NCBI GenBank assembly: GCA_942492055.1 | Contig: CALODP010000023.1 | Span: 186,001-250,000 of the forward strand | Direction: 5' to 3' | Origin: CALODP01 sp942492055 | Lineage (GTDB): Bacteria; Bacteroidota; Ignavibacteria; Ignavibacteriales; Melioribacteraceae | Length of the DNA: 64,000 nt | Made by a program: the position numbers and the translations under genes | Shown: in pieces, positions 8,958 to 18,785 of the stretch | How the letters are laid out: the number at the start of each line of letters is the position of its first letter | Numbering within the stretch: the stretch's first letter is position 1 | Notes under the pieces: generated by a model | Database searches by the model: none | Told to the model about the DNA's origin: nothing | Seen by the model: only the letters and a program-made list of their open reading frames with translations

Positions 8958-11900
8958 ATGACCCAATTCTTGATTTGTTGCTTAATAATTATTGGCATAT
9001 TGATCTATATGAGGCTGAATTCCAGAATGACAACATTGGAAAACAAGGTGTCTTTTTTGGAAAGAAAGCTACTGGAGCGAAGAAGGAAGGAAGAAAAGAG
9101 AGAAGAAGAGAAACTTCCGGAGAAGAGAGAGCAAAAGGTAGAAAAGCCCGAGCCTGTTGAAGAAGAAGTTGCTGATGTGCCAATTACTTGTCTCGAAGAA
9201 GAGACAGAGGTAATTCGGAATATTATTCCCGAAGAGGCTCCTAATATTTTCCAAGAGAGTGTTGCTCCTGAAACCGAAGTAATTAGGCGAGAAAAATCTA
9301 CAAGGAGTGCGCGCCCCATAAAGAAAGAAAAGAATGAATTATGGGAGAAGATTGAGACTCAATTTATTGAGAACTGGACGGGAATATTAGGTTCGGTAAT
9401 ATTAGTTGCCGGAATTGTTTTTCTGGGAATATACGCAGCATTTCATATTTCTCCGTTTAGCAGATTCTCGATGATAGTTGGGGCTTCCGGGGTATTATTC
9501 GGATTGTTCGGCTATCTAAAATCGAAAAACAAATGGATTAAATTGGGTTTATGGTTAAGAAGTAGTGCCGGGGCAGTCTTTTTATTCGCATGCTTGGGAG
9601 CAGGAGGAATAGATGAGCTGAAATGGATTGATAATTCTCTGTACGCTTATTTCGTTTTGGTTTTGGGAATATCAATAAATCTTATTCTCGGATTTGTGGG
9701 AGGAAAGCAGGTATTCGCTTCATTGCATGTATTATTGAGTCTTATCGCTTTATCGGTAGCTCCGCAAAATAATCTTGTATTCATAACCGGTACAATAATA
9801 ACTTTGATAGGAATTTTGTTTACTCTTCGAGAGAGATGGGATTATCATTTATTATTAACCGTAGGAAGTTATTTCGCTTATCATATGTATTGGTACTTCC
9901 AATTAAAGGATTTGCAAGATATCAATACAATCGGGATAGTCTCTTCGGTGCTTGTAGGGTTATCCGGGGCATTGATCCATTACAGAAAGATTTACAAATC
10001 GGATTTATTTGACATAAAGCCATTTTCCGTTCATTTGGCAAACTGGGGATTTCTCGGTATAGCTTTATTTTTTCACAGTGTGGGATCGTATTGGAAGCCG
10101 GTTTATATTTTTTCCGCCGCGATCATAATATTTTCCTTGGCAAGATACGCAAGAGGATTATCGATAAGATGGCTATATAGCACGGATACTTTGGTTTCGA
10201 TGATAATTGGAATAATCGGGGTAATAAGTCTTGATGTTTGGGAGTTGTCATATCTGAACATTATGGGGATTGGTGTTCTTTATCTCTTTTTATTTATGGT
10301 AATGATGATTATTGAGAATGAAGAGGATCTTTATAACCTTGTTAAGAAATGGCATATTTCAGCGATATATATTTTCGGATTCTACTCAATATATTTTGTA
10401 GCGAATTTTCCTCAAGATTCTACTTTAATGATTGCCGGTGTTTTTGTGGTCACATTGGCATATTATCTGTTTATTCATCTTAAAAAGAATACCAAATTTG
10501 ATTTAAGTGATATAATAGTAAAAGGAAAACCATTTTCGTATCTGTCTCTTTTGTCAGGAATATTGTTTGTAATCTTTTTCCATTCGATTGAGAATGAATG
10601 GTGGTCGATTTATTTATTAGTATTGCTTATACCCCTTTTCCGGGTAAGAGAAAAATATGATATACAATCTTTAGCCCCTATGTTGATGATAGTCTTTATA
10701 GGTTTTGGCATATTATATTTGAGTCCGTTATCAGCGATAGGGAAGATGACAACTGAAATGAGAGTGATAACAATAATGCCATTACTGTTATACTCTCTAT
10801 CATTTAATATATGGTCCTATCATGAAGGATTAGGAATTCACAAAAGAAGGTTCGGAATATATACGACTGCGATAGTTATTCTATTCGGAATCTGGCTTAA
10901 TTTTCACGCCTTTTGGATTAATGTTTCTTATTTGGTAATATCGACGATTCTTTTCGAAGGAGGTATATTATTAAGAAAGAAAACGGGGGAACGTGGGAAA
11001 TATCACGGATATCCGGACAGATATCTATTTCATGTATTATATGTAATGATCGGACTTTTTCTTCTCTCAAACGGAATGTGGGTTGTACTTGATTCGGAAT
11101 ATATCGGGTTTCCTATTTATTTCCGATATCTTTTGAGCGGATTGGGTGTTATGCTAATGATATATTATTCGATTCGCACGGAATTGTTGGAAGAGCAAAG
11201 TAATATGGGTTGGAAGAAATCATTCCCGTTATTCCCGGAGATAGCTCTCGGATTGTTTTTGTTCGTGGTATTGTTTGAAATCGATGGATTTTGGAGTCCG
11301 TTAATAACAATGATTGTTTCGTTGATGCTGTTATTAATCGGAAGTGTTTACTCTGTGATTTCCCGATTCAAACTTTATTCCGTCATAATTTATTTTGCTG
11401 CTTTAATGTCCTTTTCTGTTTCGGCAATCAATACTATTCCTTCATTTGGTAATTGGGATCAAAATTATTGGCTCTATTCGTGCGGAATGTTCGCTACTAT
11501 GGCGGTTTATGTTATTTACTTTAGGCGGAATAATAAAATGACCGCGGACTTCCCGAAGATTCTGAGATTTTTGAAATCTCCTAACATGGTTGTGGAGACT
11601 CACATAAATAAATGGATCTTTTTCCCCGCCTTTATTTCTTTGGGGATTTTCATTTTCGGTGTATTCGACAAGTCAATTTTGACTTTGCTATGGGTAACCG
11701 AATCATTCGCGATTTTCGCGTTGAGTATATTTTTACGGGAGAGATATTTTAGATATTTTTCTCTCTGGATGATAGTCCTTTCGGTAATACGATTGATATT
11801 TTTCGATTTGAGTAATTCCGATACTATTACAAAGGCAATGGTATTTTTGGGGGTCGGAGTGTTGTTGTTGCTTATGCATTCGATTTATAATAAGTACAAA

Positions 11901-11960
11901 GAAAGATTTTCCGATAATGAGGCTAGTATTATTGAAGAAAATAGTGGGGATTCGGAGTAA
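8958..11960 (+). CDS. DUF2339 polytopic membrane protein
   Basis: 1000 residues. One N-terminal membrane helix (residues 1-18), then a charged coiled-coil segment (about 24-65, E-R-R-R-K-E-E-K-R-E-E-E-K) and an acidic/proline linker to about residue 125, then W-E-K-I-E-T-Q-F-I-E-N-W-T-G-I-L-G, the conserved entry into the DUF2339 domain. From residue 140 to 980 there are more than twenty hydrophobic segments. The architecture (single helix, coiled coil, linker, very long polytopic region) is that of DUF2339, whose function is unknown. The C-terminal tail is short and acidic. The gene is monocistronic, flanked on both sides by repeat clusters. Confidence 0.85.
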   Translation: MTQFLICCLIIIGILIYMRLNSRMTTLENKVSFLERKLLERRRKEEKREEEKLPEKREQKVEKPEPVEEEVADVPITCLEEETEVIRNIIPEEAPNIFQESVAPETEVIRREKSTRSARPIKKEKNELWEKIETQFIENWTGILGSVILVAGIVFLGIYAAFHISPFSRFSMIVGASGVLFGLFGYLKSKNKWIKLGLWLRSSAGAVFLFACLGAGGIDELKWIDNSLYAYFVLVLGISINLILGFVGGKQVFASLHVLLSLIALSVAPQNNLVFITGTIITLIGILFTLRERWDYHLLLTVGSYFAYHMYWYFQLKDLQDINTIGIVSSVLVGLSGALIHYRKIYKSDLFDIKPFSVHLANWGFLGIALFFHSVGSYWKPVYIFSAAIIIFSLARYARGLSIRWLYSTDTLVSMIIGIIGVISLDVWELSYLNIMGIGVLYLFLFMVMMIIENEEDLYNLVKKWHISAIYIFGFYSIYFVANFPQDSTLMIAGVFVVTLAYYLFIHLKKNTKFDLSDIIVKGKPFSYLSLLSGILFVIFFHSIENEWWSIYLLVLLIPLFRVREKYDIQSLAPMLMIVFIGFGILYLSPLSAIGKMTTEMRVITIMPLLLYSLSFNIWSYHEGLGIHKRRFGIYTTAIVILFGIWLNFHAFWINVSYLVISTILFEGGILLRKKTGERGKYHGYPDRYLFHVLYVMIGLFLLSNGMWVVLDSEYIGFPIYFRYLLSGLGVMLMIYYSIRTELLEEQSNMGWKKSFPLFPEIALGLFLFVVLFEIDGFWSPLITMIVSLMLLLIGSVYSVISRFKLYSVIIYFAALMSFSVSAINTIPSFGNWDQNYWLYSCGMFATMAVYVIYFRRNNKMTADFPKILRFLKSPNMVVETHINKWIFFPAFISLGIFIFGVFDKSILTLLWVTESFAIFALSIFLRERYFRYFSLWMIVLSVIRLIFFDLSNSDTITKAMVFLGVGVLLLLMHSIYNKYKERFSDNEASIIEENSGDSE

Positions 11961-12120
11961 TAGTATTATTCTCTGATATTACTTTCGGGAGCATAATATA
12001 TAAGATTGGCGGATTCGAGATTGTTTTTGTGAATGGTTTTGGGGTTGCCAGGGTGGTTGTTATGCTCCTTTTTGCTGAGATAGGGTGGTTTTGGCGAAGT
12101 TGATATTGTAGGAAGATTAT

Positions 12121-13280
12121 TTGGAATTTAAGACCCATGATGTATTCGCTCCAAACTCATCCTTCTCGACTTTGTCGGGATCTAAGGGCCCTCGCTCCCG
12201 GAGGGATGGGGCAAGAGAAGGGGGAACGTTCCGGTTGGTTTTGTTTTGTGGCATTTCTGTATTATCTGAGGATTCTAGTATTCTGTTTCAGAGCTGTTTT
12301 ATTATTGAGTATGAGTTTTATATTGAATGAATTGTAATTATCGTTTTGTCAGTGATGCTTTTCTAATAGCCTTATCTTTTTTGTTTCCGGTTTTGTGATG
12401 TTGCTATGGGGTGTACTTTTGTCTTGATGCGTCAGTGGCCGCACAGGCACAAAAGTACCAAAAGATCAAGACTGTAAAAGAATCTCCTGAAATTCTGCTT
12501 TCTTCGCTAAAAGAGATAAACTCGCGGAACAAAGAGCGTTCCGCTCAGACAGTATCTCTTTTTTAACGCTCAGTTCACATAATTTCCGGGCGGAGATTCT
12601 TTTAATGTCGGAAGGGATTTTAATATTTGTGAGGTGGTTTTGGGTTAATGGGGCGTATCTAGATTTTGTCGTTAAGGGAATGAGGTTTGTCGGGGCTATT
12701 GGGTTTTAGAGATTCCATTGTGTAGTCATTCCAAACTCATCCTCACCGATTTTGTCGGGATCTAAGGACCCTCGCCCACGGAGGGATGGGGGAAGAGAAA
12801 GGGGAACGTGCCGGGTGGTTTTGTTTTGTAGCATTTCTGTATTATCTGAGGATTCTAGTATTCTGTTTCAGAGCTGTTTTATTATTGAGTATGAGTTTTA
12901 TATTGAATGAATTGTAATTATCGTTTTGTCAGTGATGCTTTTCTAATAGCCTTATCTTTTTTGTTTCCGGTTTTGTGATGTTGCTATGGGGTGTACTTTT
13001 GTCTTAGTGCGTCAGTGGCCGCACAGGCACAAAAGTACCAAAAAGCCAAGACTGTAAAAGAATCTCCTGAAATTCTGCTTTCTTCGCTAAAAGAGATAAA
13101 CTCGCGGAACAGAGTGCGTTCCGCTCAGACAGTATCTCTTTTTTTACGCTCAGTTCGCATAATTTCCGAGACGGAGATTCTTTTAATGTCGGAAGGAGTT
13201 TATGGAATTGTTGGGTGATTGTTTGAAATTAAAGACTATAATGTAATTTCCCCAAACTCATCCTCACCGACTTTGTCGGG
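12121..13280. repeat. 580-bp direct tandem duplication
   Basis: Sequence from about 12121 recurs 580 bp later: the same T-T-A-T-C-T-G-A-G-G run begins at 12262 and 12842, and both copies stay nearly identical for more than 350 bp across module B. Differences are few point changes, for example in the loop of the first B inverted repeat. A third, more diverged and shortened unit follows at about 13300-13860. Confidence 0.8.
12391..12614. repeat. Module B, copy 1, with terminator-like hairpins
   Basis: Contains an inverted repeat (12413-12422 with 12449-12458, 10 bp) around a 26-base loop, then a nested hairpin in which 12509-12518 pairs perfectly with 12553-12562 and 12524-12530 with 12538-12544, ending in a run of T as in a rho-independent terminator. 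Other copies: 12971-13195, 13655-13858, 20171-20374, 23124-23327, plus 3' tails at about 8593-8640 and 24016-24068 and a 5' part at about 22795-22850. The loop of the first inverted repeat is long in copies 1-2 and reduced to a few bases in the others. Confidence 0.7.
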
Positions 13281-14353
13281 ATCCGACACTCACCGACTGC
13301 GAATCTTGGGATCCAAGAGAGCTGATTTGGTTGAGTGATAGTTTGTTATTCAAAACACATAATGTAGTCACTCCAAACTCATCCCCCTAGCCCCCTTCTC
13401 TTGAGGGGAAGAGCAAGAGAAGGGGGAACGTGCTGGGTGGTTTTTGTTTTGCTGGTTTTGGGATTTATATGGATATCTAATTTATTCTTCCTTAGAACTG
13501 TCTATTTGTTCGGTAAGTTTTAATCTATAGGGGTATGCAATATTTGTGTTTGTCGGCGCCTTAGGTGCCGAGCCATTGGTAGATTGGTATTTGAGTCCCA
13601 TCTTTTTGAGCTCGTTTTCGAGCGGTCCATAAATCTTATTCGAATTTGTTTTGGTTTTGTGATGTTGCTATGGGGTGTACTTTTGTCTTAGCACAAAAGT
13701 ACCAAAAAGCCAAGACTGTAAAAGAATCTCCTGAAATTCTGCTCTCTTCGCTAAAAGAGATAAACTCGCGGAACAGAGTGCGTTCCGCTCAGACAGTATC
13801 TCTTTTTTAACGCTCAGTTCGCATAATTTCCGGGCGGAGATTCTTTTAATGTCGGAAGAACCTACGATGTTTGTTAATTGGTTTTGGGTTTATGGGTCGT
13901 ATCTAGATTTTGTCGGGGGATTGTTTGAAATAAAAGACCCATAATGTAATTTCCCCGAACTCATCCTCACCGACTTTGTCGGGATCTTGGGAACCTCGCC
14001 CCCGGAGGGATTTGGGAAGAGAAGGGGGGATGTGCCGGTTAGTTTTGTTTTGCTGCATTTCGGTTTATCCAAATATCTTGTTTTCTCTGTCTTAGAGCAG
14101 TTTGTTTTTTTTGGTAAGTAATATTATATCTGGGGATGTTGTATAAGGTTTAATAGGTCTTGGGATCGCTTCGTGACTTTGTCGGGAGCTTGGGATCTAT
14201 GGAGCTGATAGGGATGGGGAATTGTTTGGTTTTGATTGGTGGGTTTTAATTGAGAAAAAATGTAATAACTTATGTGAGTTGATCATTAGAGGGAATTGCA
14301 ATATATTTGGCTGGAATTTGTTTTAATTTAAATGAAAATTCGGGGGTTTTGTT

Positions 14354-14932
14354 ATGAGGAAGAAAGTGTTTGTTTATTTGTTTGAGGGGTTTTCGGATTG
14401 GGAGATTGGTTTTGTTACTCCGGAGTTGAGGAAGAGTGATGGTTTTGAGTTGGTTTATTTTTCCGGGAGTGGTGAGGCGGTTGTTTCGATGGGGGGATTG
14501 TGTGTTTCTCCTGATATGGCTTTGAGTGATGTGAAGCCGGAGGAGGTTGATTTGTTGATTCTTCCGGGTGGTGGCGCTTGGGAAAAGAATGGGAATACCG
14601 AAATAGACACGCTGGTTAATGTTTTGAATAATGCCGGTAAGTCTGTTGCCGCTATTTGCGGGGCTACTCTTTGTTTGGGGAGATTAGGTTTGCTTGATGG
14701 GATTAAGCATACGAGTAACGCTCTTTTTTATCTGAAGCAGTTTCTTCCCGATTATAATGGGGAAAAGTTTTATTCGGAGGAGTTGGCGGTTAGGGATTGT
14801 AATATTATTACTGCCAGCGGTATAGGGGCAATGGAATTCGCGAAAGAGATTTTCACTTTGACTGATCTTATGTCCGCCGAGGAGATCGATAAGTGGTTTA
14901 TGCTTTTTAAGTTCGGGGTTTGGAAGGGGTAG
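14354..14932 (+). CDS. DJ-1/PfpI family protein (class I glutamine amidotransferase-like)
   Basis: 192 residues, standard for the single-domain family. The nucleophile elbow A-A-I-C-G-A-T places Cys102 where DJ-1/PfpI/YajL proteins carry their catalytic Cys, the conserved acidic residue is Glu17 (S-D-W-E-I-G-F) and the D-L-L-I-L-P-G-G-G loop forms the oxyanion strand. Cytoplasmic. Family roles range from protease and chaperone to deglycase and stress sensor; the present sequence lies closer to the uncharacterised YdeA/ThiJ-like branch, so no activity is assigned. GGG- and TTG-rich codon use in the first 80 codons is unlike the neighbouring genes. Stands alone after repeat cluster 2. Confidence 0.85.
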   Translation: MRKKVFVYLFEGFSDWEIGFVTPELRKSDGFELVYFSGSGEAVVSMGGLCVSPDMALSDVKPEEVDLLILPGGGAWEKNGNTEIDTLVNVLNNAGKSVAAICGATLCLGRLGLLDGIKHTSNALFYLKQFLPDYNGEKFYSEELAVRDCNIITASGIGAMEFAKEIFTLTDLMSAEEIDKWFMLFKFGVWKG

Positions 14933-15186
14933 AGTTCCGAATTCAATTCGAAATAGTTCGGGAAGAACAAACATAATCGGGAAAATTGAAAATTAAGGAT
15001 GGAAATGATTTTATTTACTGATTCATCAAAACAGTGAGCAAGAATTGAAATTATTTAGGTAATTGTTTATTCCATTAAGTTTTTTGTATTTTGTAAAACA
15101 CCACTTCTCTGTGCAAAGTAATAAGCTTTACGGAAATATTTCTTATGATAATTGTTAATTCTCTTCAAGTGTTTTAAGGAGGTTAT

Positions 15187-15819
15187 ATGAATTCAATCTC
15201 AGAACTGTGGCAGTCAGATTCGTTATTTGACTGGAAGGATGCTTTGGAAAATTATTGGGAATATGTGAATCCGAAAAACATGAAGCTCGAGAAGCGAATG
15301 GATAATCTTAAGAGAGAAGAAATATATCATTATAATTGTGAAGAATGGTATGATTTTTTATTTAATCAATATTTTAGATGGAAATATACTGCGGCAAACA
15401 GATATGCAACTACAACAAAGCATTTAAGGAAATATAAAGAACAAAATCGTCTTAATGAATTATACGAAATTAAGGAAAAAATACTAGATTTAGATACGAA
15501 TGAAATATCCCATTGTCTAGAAATAGTTAATAAAATTGCAGGCTTAGGGATTTCGGGAGCTTCGGGATTATTAAGTCTGATCTATCCAAATAGTTTTGCC
15601 ACTATTGATCAATTTGTAGTGAAAGCTTTACGAGAAATAGCCGGTTTACGGGAGCATAATGAAATAAAAAAGATGAATCCCGATAGATTAACAATTAGAA
15701 ACGGAATTCTTTTGATTGAATTAATGCGAGGGAAAGCAAGAGATAATAATACGAAATTTGGCGGGGCATTTTGGACGCAAAGAAAAATTGATATGATATT
15801 ATGGGCTTCCAGACTTTAA
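15187..15819 (+). CDS. Hypothetical protein with HhH-like segment
   Basis: 210 residues, no signal or membrane segment. The N-terminal half is aromatic and charged (E-E-W-Y-D-F-L-F-N-Q-Y-F-R-W-K-Y-T). Residues 110-145 read I-A-G-L-G-I-S-G-A-S-G-L-L-S-L-I-Y-P, then F-A-T-I-D-Q-F-V-V-K-A-L, recalling the helix-hairpin-helix plus following Asp of HhH-GPD DNA glycosylase folds (G-x-G-x-x-x-A-S...D). The C-terminus W-T-Q-R-K-I-D-M-I-L-W is basic and aromatic. A nucleic-acid-binding role is therefore plausible but is inference; the usual catalytic Lys of glycosylases is not evident. Strong ribosome site (A-A-G-G-A-G-G) 5 bases before ATG. Confidence 0.7.
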   Translation: MNSISELWQSDSLFDWKDALENYWEYVNPKNMKLEKRMDNLKREEIYHYNCEEWYDFLFNQYFRWKYTAANRYATTTKHLRKYKEQNRLNELYEIKEKILDLDTNEISHCLEIVNKIAGLGISGASGLLSLIYPNSFATIDQFVVKALREIAGLREHNEIKKMNPDRLTIRNGILLIELMRGKARDNNTKFGGAFWTQRKIDMILWASRL

Positions 15820-15867
15820 GAATCGAGAAAAAATAGAATAGAATATATTTTATAATCCGGGAAGACA

Positions 15868-17136
15868 ATGAGACAAAAGAAAATATTCCTATTATTTGCA
15901 ATTCTTTTTATTTCAGCAACAACATTTGCGCAAGGCGAAAAGGCTCTTTTTGATTCGATAAATCGGGTGATTGAGAGTGATAATTATTTTGAGGGGAGAG
16001 AGTTGTTCGAGGCGCGAAAGGATGATTTATCGGAGGGGGAGAGGTGTTATATTTCGGCGGTTTTGGATAACGCTTTTAACAGAACCGGAAAGTCAGAGGA
16101 GATGATTGAGTCTCTTTTCCGGGAGAATATTTCTCTTCACGATTCGTTGAAGTATAATCTTATTTCGATAAAGAAGGATAATCTTGTAAAGCTCTTCCGT
16201 TATAAGGAGGCTGCCGAGACTATTGAGATAATTTTGAAAGACTACCCCGATTTTATTACGGATGAAGAGAAGAAGGATTACGAGAACGAATTGATTTTGT
16301 GGGGAGGTTTGGCTGAGGTAGAGCCACAAAGAACGGTGATTAAAGGAAAAACTTCTTTGAAATTGGAAAGAGATAGTGGGGGATTTGATAATATTCCTGT
16401 AACTGCCAATGGGAATTCTCTTGGGTTTATATTTGATACCGGAGCTAATATTTCCACAGTTTCGGAGGCAACAGCTAAGAAATTAGGTATAAGAATTTTG
16501 CAGAAGAGAGTTAGAGTAGGGACATCTACCGGAAAAGAGATTATATCGAGATTAGGTGTTTGTGAAAAAATATCTTTCGGAGCGATTGATCTATATAATA
16601 CTGTATTTCTTGTAGTATCGGATGATATATTGAGCTTTCCGCAGGCAAATTATGTAATTCACGGTATATTAGGATTTCCGGTTATGAATTCTTTGAAAGA
16701 GATAAGGATATCAAGGGATGGTAATTTTGTTGTTCCCAAAGAAGAATCGAAAGGGGAGGAGAGTTCGGAGCTTGCCATGCACAATTTGACCCCATTAATA
16801 AATATAGAGGGAAGACATTATACCTTTGATACCGGCGCGGATAAAACAACGCTTTATAATCCTTTTTATCTTTTAAATAGAGAGAGAATCGATAAGGATT
16901 ATAAGGAAGAAAAATTTAAATTTGCCGGAGCAGGCGGATATATGGAATTCACTGGTTTTATTATCGATCATGATTTTCGTATCGCGGGGAAAATCGTTTC
17001 GATGAAGGGTATTCAATTATTGAAGAATAAGATAGATGACGGAGAGAAGGTTTACGGGAATATCGGGCAGGATTTCATCCGGCAATTCGAAACAATGATT
17101 ATTAATTTCGATAAGATGTTTGTCAGGTTCGAGTAA
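15868..17136 (+). CDS. Exported protein with two retropepsin-like aspartic protease domains
   Basis: 422 residues with a signal peptide (to about residue 21, T-T-F-A-Q). Residues 22-150 are helical, TPR-like in look (repeated aromatic/Leu spacing). Two aspartic-protease motifs follow: F-I-F-D-T-G-A-N-I-S with Asp190, and Y-T-F-D-T-G-A-D-K-T with Asp321. Each is followed by the family's I-L-G/ V-Y-G-N-I-G-Q-D-F flap/second-glycine strand, as in Asp_protease_2/gag-asp families. Retropepsins normally dimerise; two tandem lobes in one chain could form an active site within one molecule as pepsin does. Likely periplasmic. Starts 48 bp after the HhH-like gene with no terminator between them, so possibly co-transcribed. 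Confidence 0.8.
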   Translation: MRQKKIFLLFAILFISATTFAQGEKALFDSINRVIESDNYFEGRELFEARKDDLSEGERCYISAVLDNAFNRTGKSEEMIESLFRENISLHDSLKYNLISIKKDNLVKLFRYKEAAETIEIILKDYPDFITDEEKKDYENELILWGGLAEVEPQRTVIKGKTSLKLERDSGGFDNIPVTANGNSLGFIFDTGANISTVSEATAKKLGIRILQKRVRVGTSTGKEIISRLGVCEKISFGAIDLYNTVFLVVSDDILSFPQANYVIHGILGFPVMNSLKEIRISRDGNFVVPKEESKGEESSELAMHNLTPLINIEGRHYTFDTGADKTTLYNPFYLLNRERIDKDYKEEKFKFAGAGGYMEFTGFIIDHDFRIAGKIVSMKGIQLLKNKIDDGEKVYGNIGQDFIRQFETMIINFDKMFVRFE

Positions 17137-17447
17137 CGTTTAACAATGTTGAAATTATCCCGAAGGGGAAATAATCTTTTCGAAAAGAAGATTATGATAT
17201 AATAAATTGAGAAAAAGGGGAGTAGCTTTTGAGTTATTCCCTTTCGCTTATCAAAAATCAAATCAATGGAGATTTGTAAGAGACAGTCTTTATCCTTTCC
17301 GATAAACTTATCTACGCAGTAATCTTTTCTTATAAATAATTGAATGTAGCGAATGAATTATTTAATTTAATTATTAAATAAATTATTAGAGATTCTCTGA
17401 TATCGAATTCTCAATCTAATCAATTATTCTTAATCCCGGAAAGATTT
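17137..17447. other. Intergenic region with a small hairpin
   Basis: 311 bp. One 8-bp hairpin at 17171-17195 shortly after the protease gene, without a good T tract; the rest is very AT-rich (17330-17400) and probably holds the promoter of the transporter gene. Nothing else seen. Confidence 0.45.
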
Positions 17448-18632
17448 ATGAAAAATTCCAAGTTGTTGACCCTTTTTTACTTCCTTGAAAGATCTGTTTT
17501 CTATTCTCTATTATCTATTATAATATTCTATTTGATAAAACTGTTTGATAATGATCATTCGAAAGCATTAGAACCTTATGGGGTGTTTAAGATTTTTCTT
17601 TATCTGACGCCTCTTCTTATGAGTATATTGGCGGATTACCTGGGGAGGAAGAAATTTTTAGTATACGGATTCTTATCCTTAGGGATAGGATTGATGCTTT
17701 TGGCAATAGAAAGTATTGCCGGTAGCTTGGTTTTGGTAATATTCGGGATTATCGCGTTAGGATCCGGAGCTATCAGGGGGACTCTTCCAGTCTTTTTTAT
17801 AAAATCTATTGAGAATGATTCTCCGAAAAAGAAGTTCAGTTGGTTGATAATATTTTTTAATATCAGTCTGTTAGCGATATTTGTTTCCCCGACTATCATA
17901 CCTATTTTAACCTCCGGTTCGGTTGAGAGTTACCCGATAATTATTACAATATTAAGTCTTGGAGCTTTTATTCTTTTCGGCTGGACATATTATTTAAGTA
18001 AAGGTGATAATTACGAAAAGCAGGTGGAAGAGAAAGAGCATGAGAGGGCTAAATTACTTCCTTTCTTGATGATTGTTGTAATTGCAATTATTTTTTCAAT
18101 TGAGAGAATGATATCTCATGAAGTCTCTTTCTCCGCGGCGCAGCAATCTTTATCCGGCTTTAATAATCTCGCATCATTTATCCAGATAATAGTGATCGGC
18201 TTAATAATATTTCTTTTGAAATTTATGAAAATAAATAATGAGGCAAAGGTATTCCGAGGAGTTTTTGTAATAACATTCTTTTATTACGCGTGTAAATCAT
18301 TTTTGATTTGGGGTTTTATTAATGCTCCGAATGAATTGGGGCTGATTAGCCTAATATCATATTTCATTAATCTTATTCCGCAAAGTATACTCCCTCCTGT
18401 TCTATTCTATTTAGCATACAAATATTCCGGTGAGAAATTCAGGGCAACGGGAATAGGGATAATAGTATTTGTTTTTGTTATTCCTTTATTGATTCCAAGT
18501 GTGAAAGAGTTCGTTGTTTTATCGGGGATGGATATTAGTTCGCTGGTTTTGGGTATAGTATTTGGTGGTTTGGGGATTGGTTTTATGAGGAAAACCGATT
18601 GGATGTTGTTGGGAGAAGGTCGGAGGGAGTGA
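17448..18632 (+). CDS. MFS transporter, POT/PTR-like
   Basis: 394 residues with about 11-12 hydrophobic segments. The start of helix 1, F-Y-F-L-E-R-S-V-F-Y-S-L-L, matches the E-x-x-E-R-F-x-Y-Y-G region of proton-dependent oligopeptide transporters with one Glu-Arg pair kept, and A-D-Y-L-G-R-K-K between helices 2 and 3 is the usual MFS loop motif (D-x-x-G-R-K). The chain is about 60-100 residues shorter than typical POT carriers and the central loop is short. Inner membrane; substrate unknown, peptides being the family default. Its neighbours are a putative protease and hypothetical envelope proteins. Confidence 0.7.
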   Translation: MKNSKLLTLFYFLERSVFYSLLSIIIFYLIKLFDNDHSKALEPYGVFKIFLYLTPLLMSILADYLGRKKFLVYGFLSLGIGLMLLAIESIAGSLVLVIFGIIALGSGAIRGTLPVFFIKSIENDSPKKKFSWLIIFFNISLLAIFVSPTIIPILTSGSVESYPIIITILSLGAFILFGWTYYLSKGDNYEKQVEEKEHERAKLLPFLMIVVIAIIFSIERMISHEVSFSAAQQSLSGFNNLASFIQIIVIGLIIFLLKFMKINNEAKVFRGVFVITFFYYACKSFLIWGFINAPNELGLISLISYFINLIPQSILPPVLFYLAYKYSGEKFRATGIGIIVFVFVIPLLIPSVKEFVVLSGMDISSLVLGIVFGGLGIGFMRKTDWMLLGEGRRE

Positions 18633-18785
18633 TTTTCGGAGTATTCTTTGGTGTAAGGGAAATGCAGAGTTAGTAAGAGTATTTATTATTAATACTTTTT
18701 CCCATGATTTGGGGAATCGGTGATTTGGGAAAAAAATAGAATAGCAATTAATTCTTTTTTTTGAAAAGATCGGACAATTATCGAT

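Larger units (their letters stand above)
11961..14353. repeat. Repeat cluster 2 (three B and about five C modules)
   Basis: 2.4 kb without a credible gene; short frames inside are repeat sequence. Module C copies near 12154-12240, 12736-12820, 13255-13300 (partial), 13376-13440 (variant) and 13959-14045. Module B copies at 12391-12614, 12971-13195 and 13655-13858. The stretch 12121-13280 is a direct tandem duplication with a 580-bp step. The last 250 bases before the next gene carry only weak repeat similarity. Confidence 0.8.

Noticed and set aside
12121..13218. Short frames over repeat modules (12121-12337, 12991-13218, 20443-20900)
   Set aside because: They follow repeat sequence shared between non-coding clusters, change frame between copies and have no conserved protein character.
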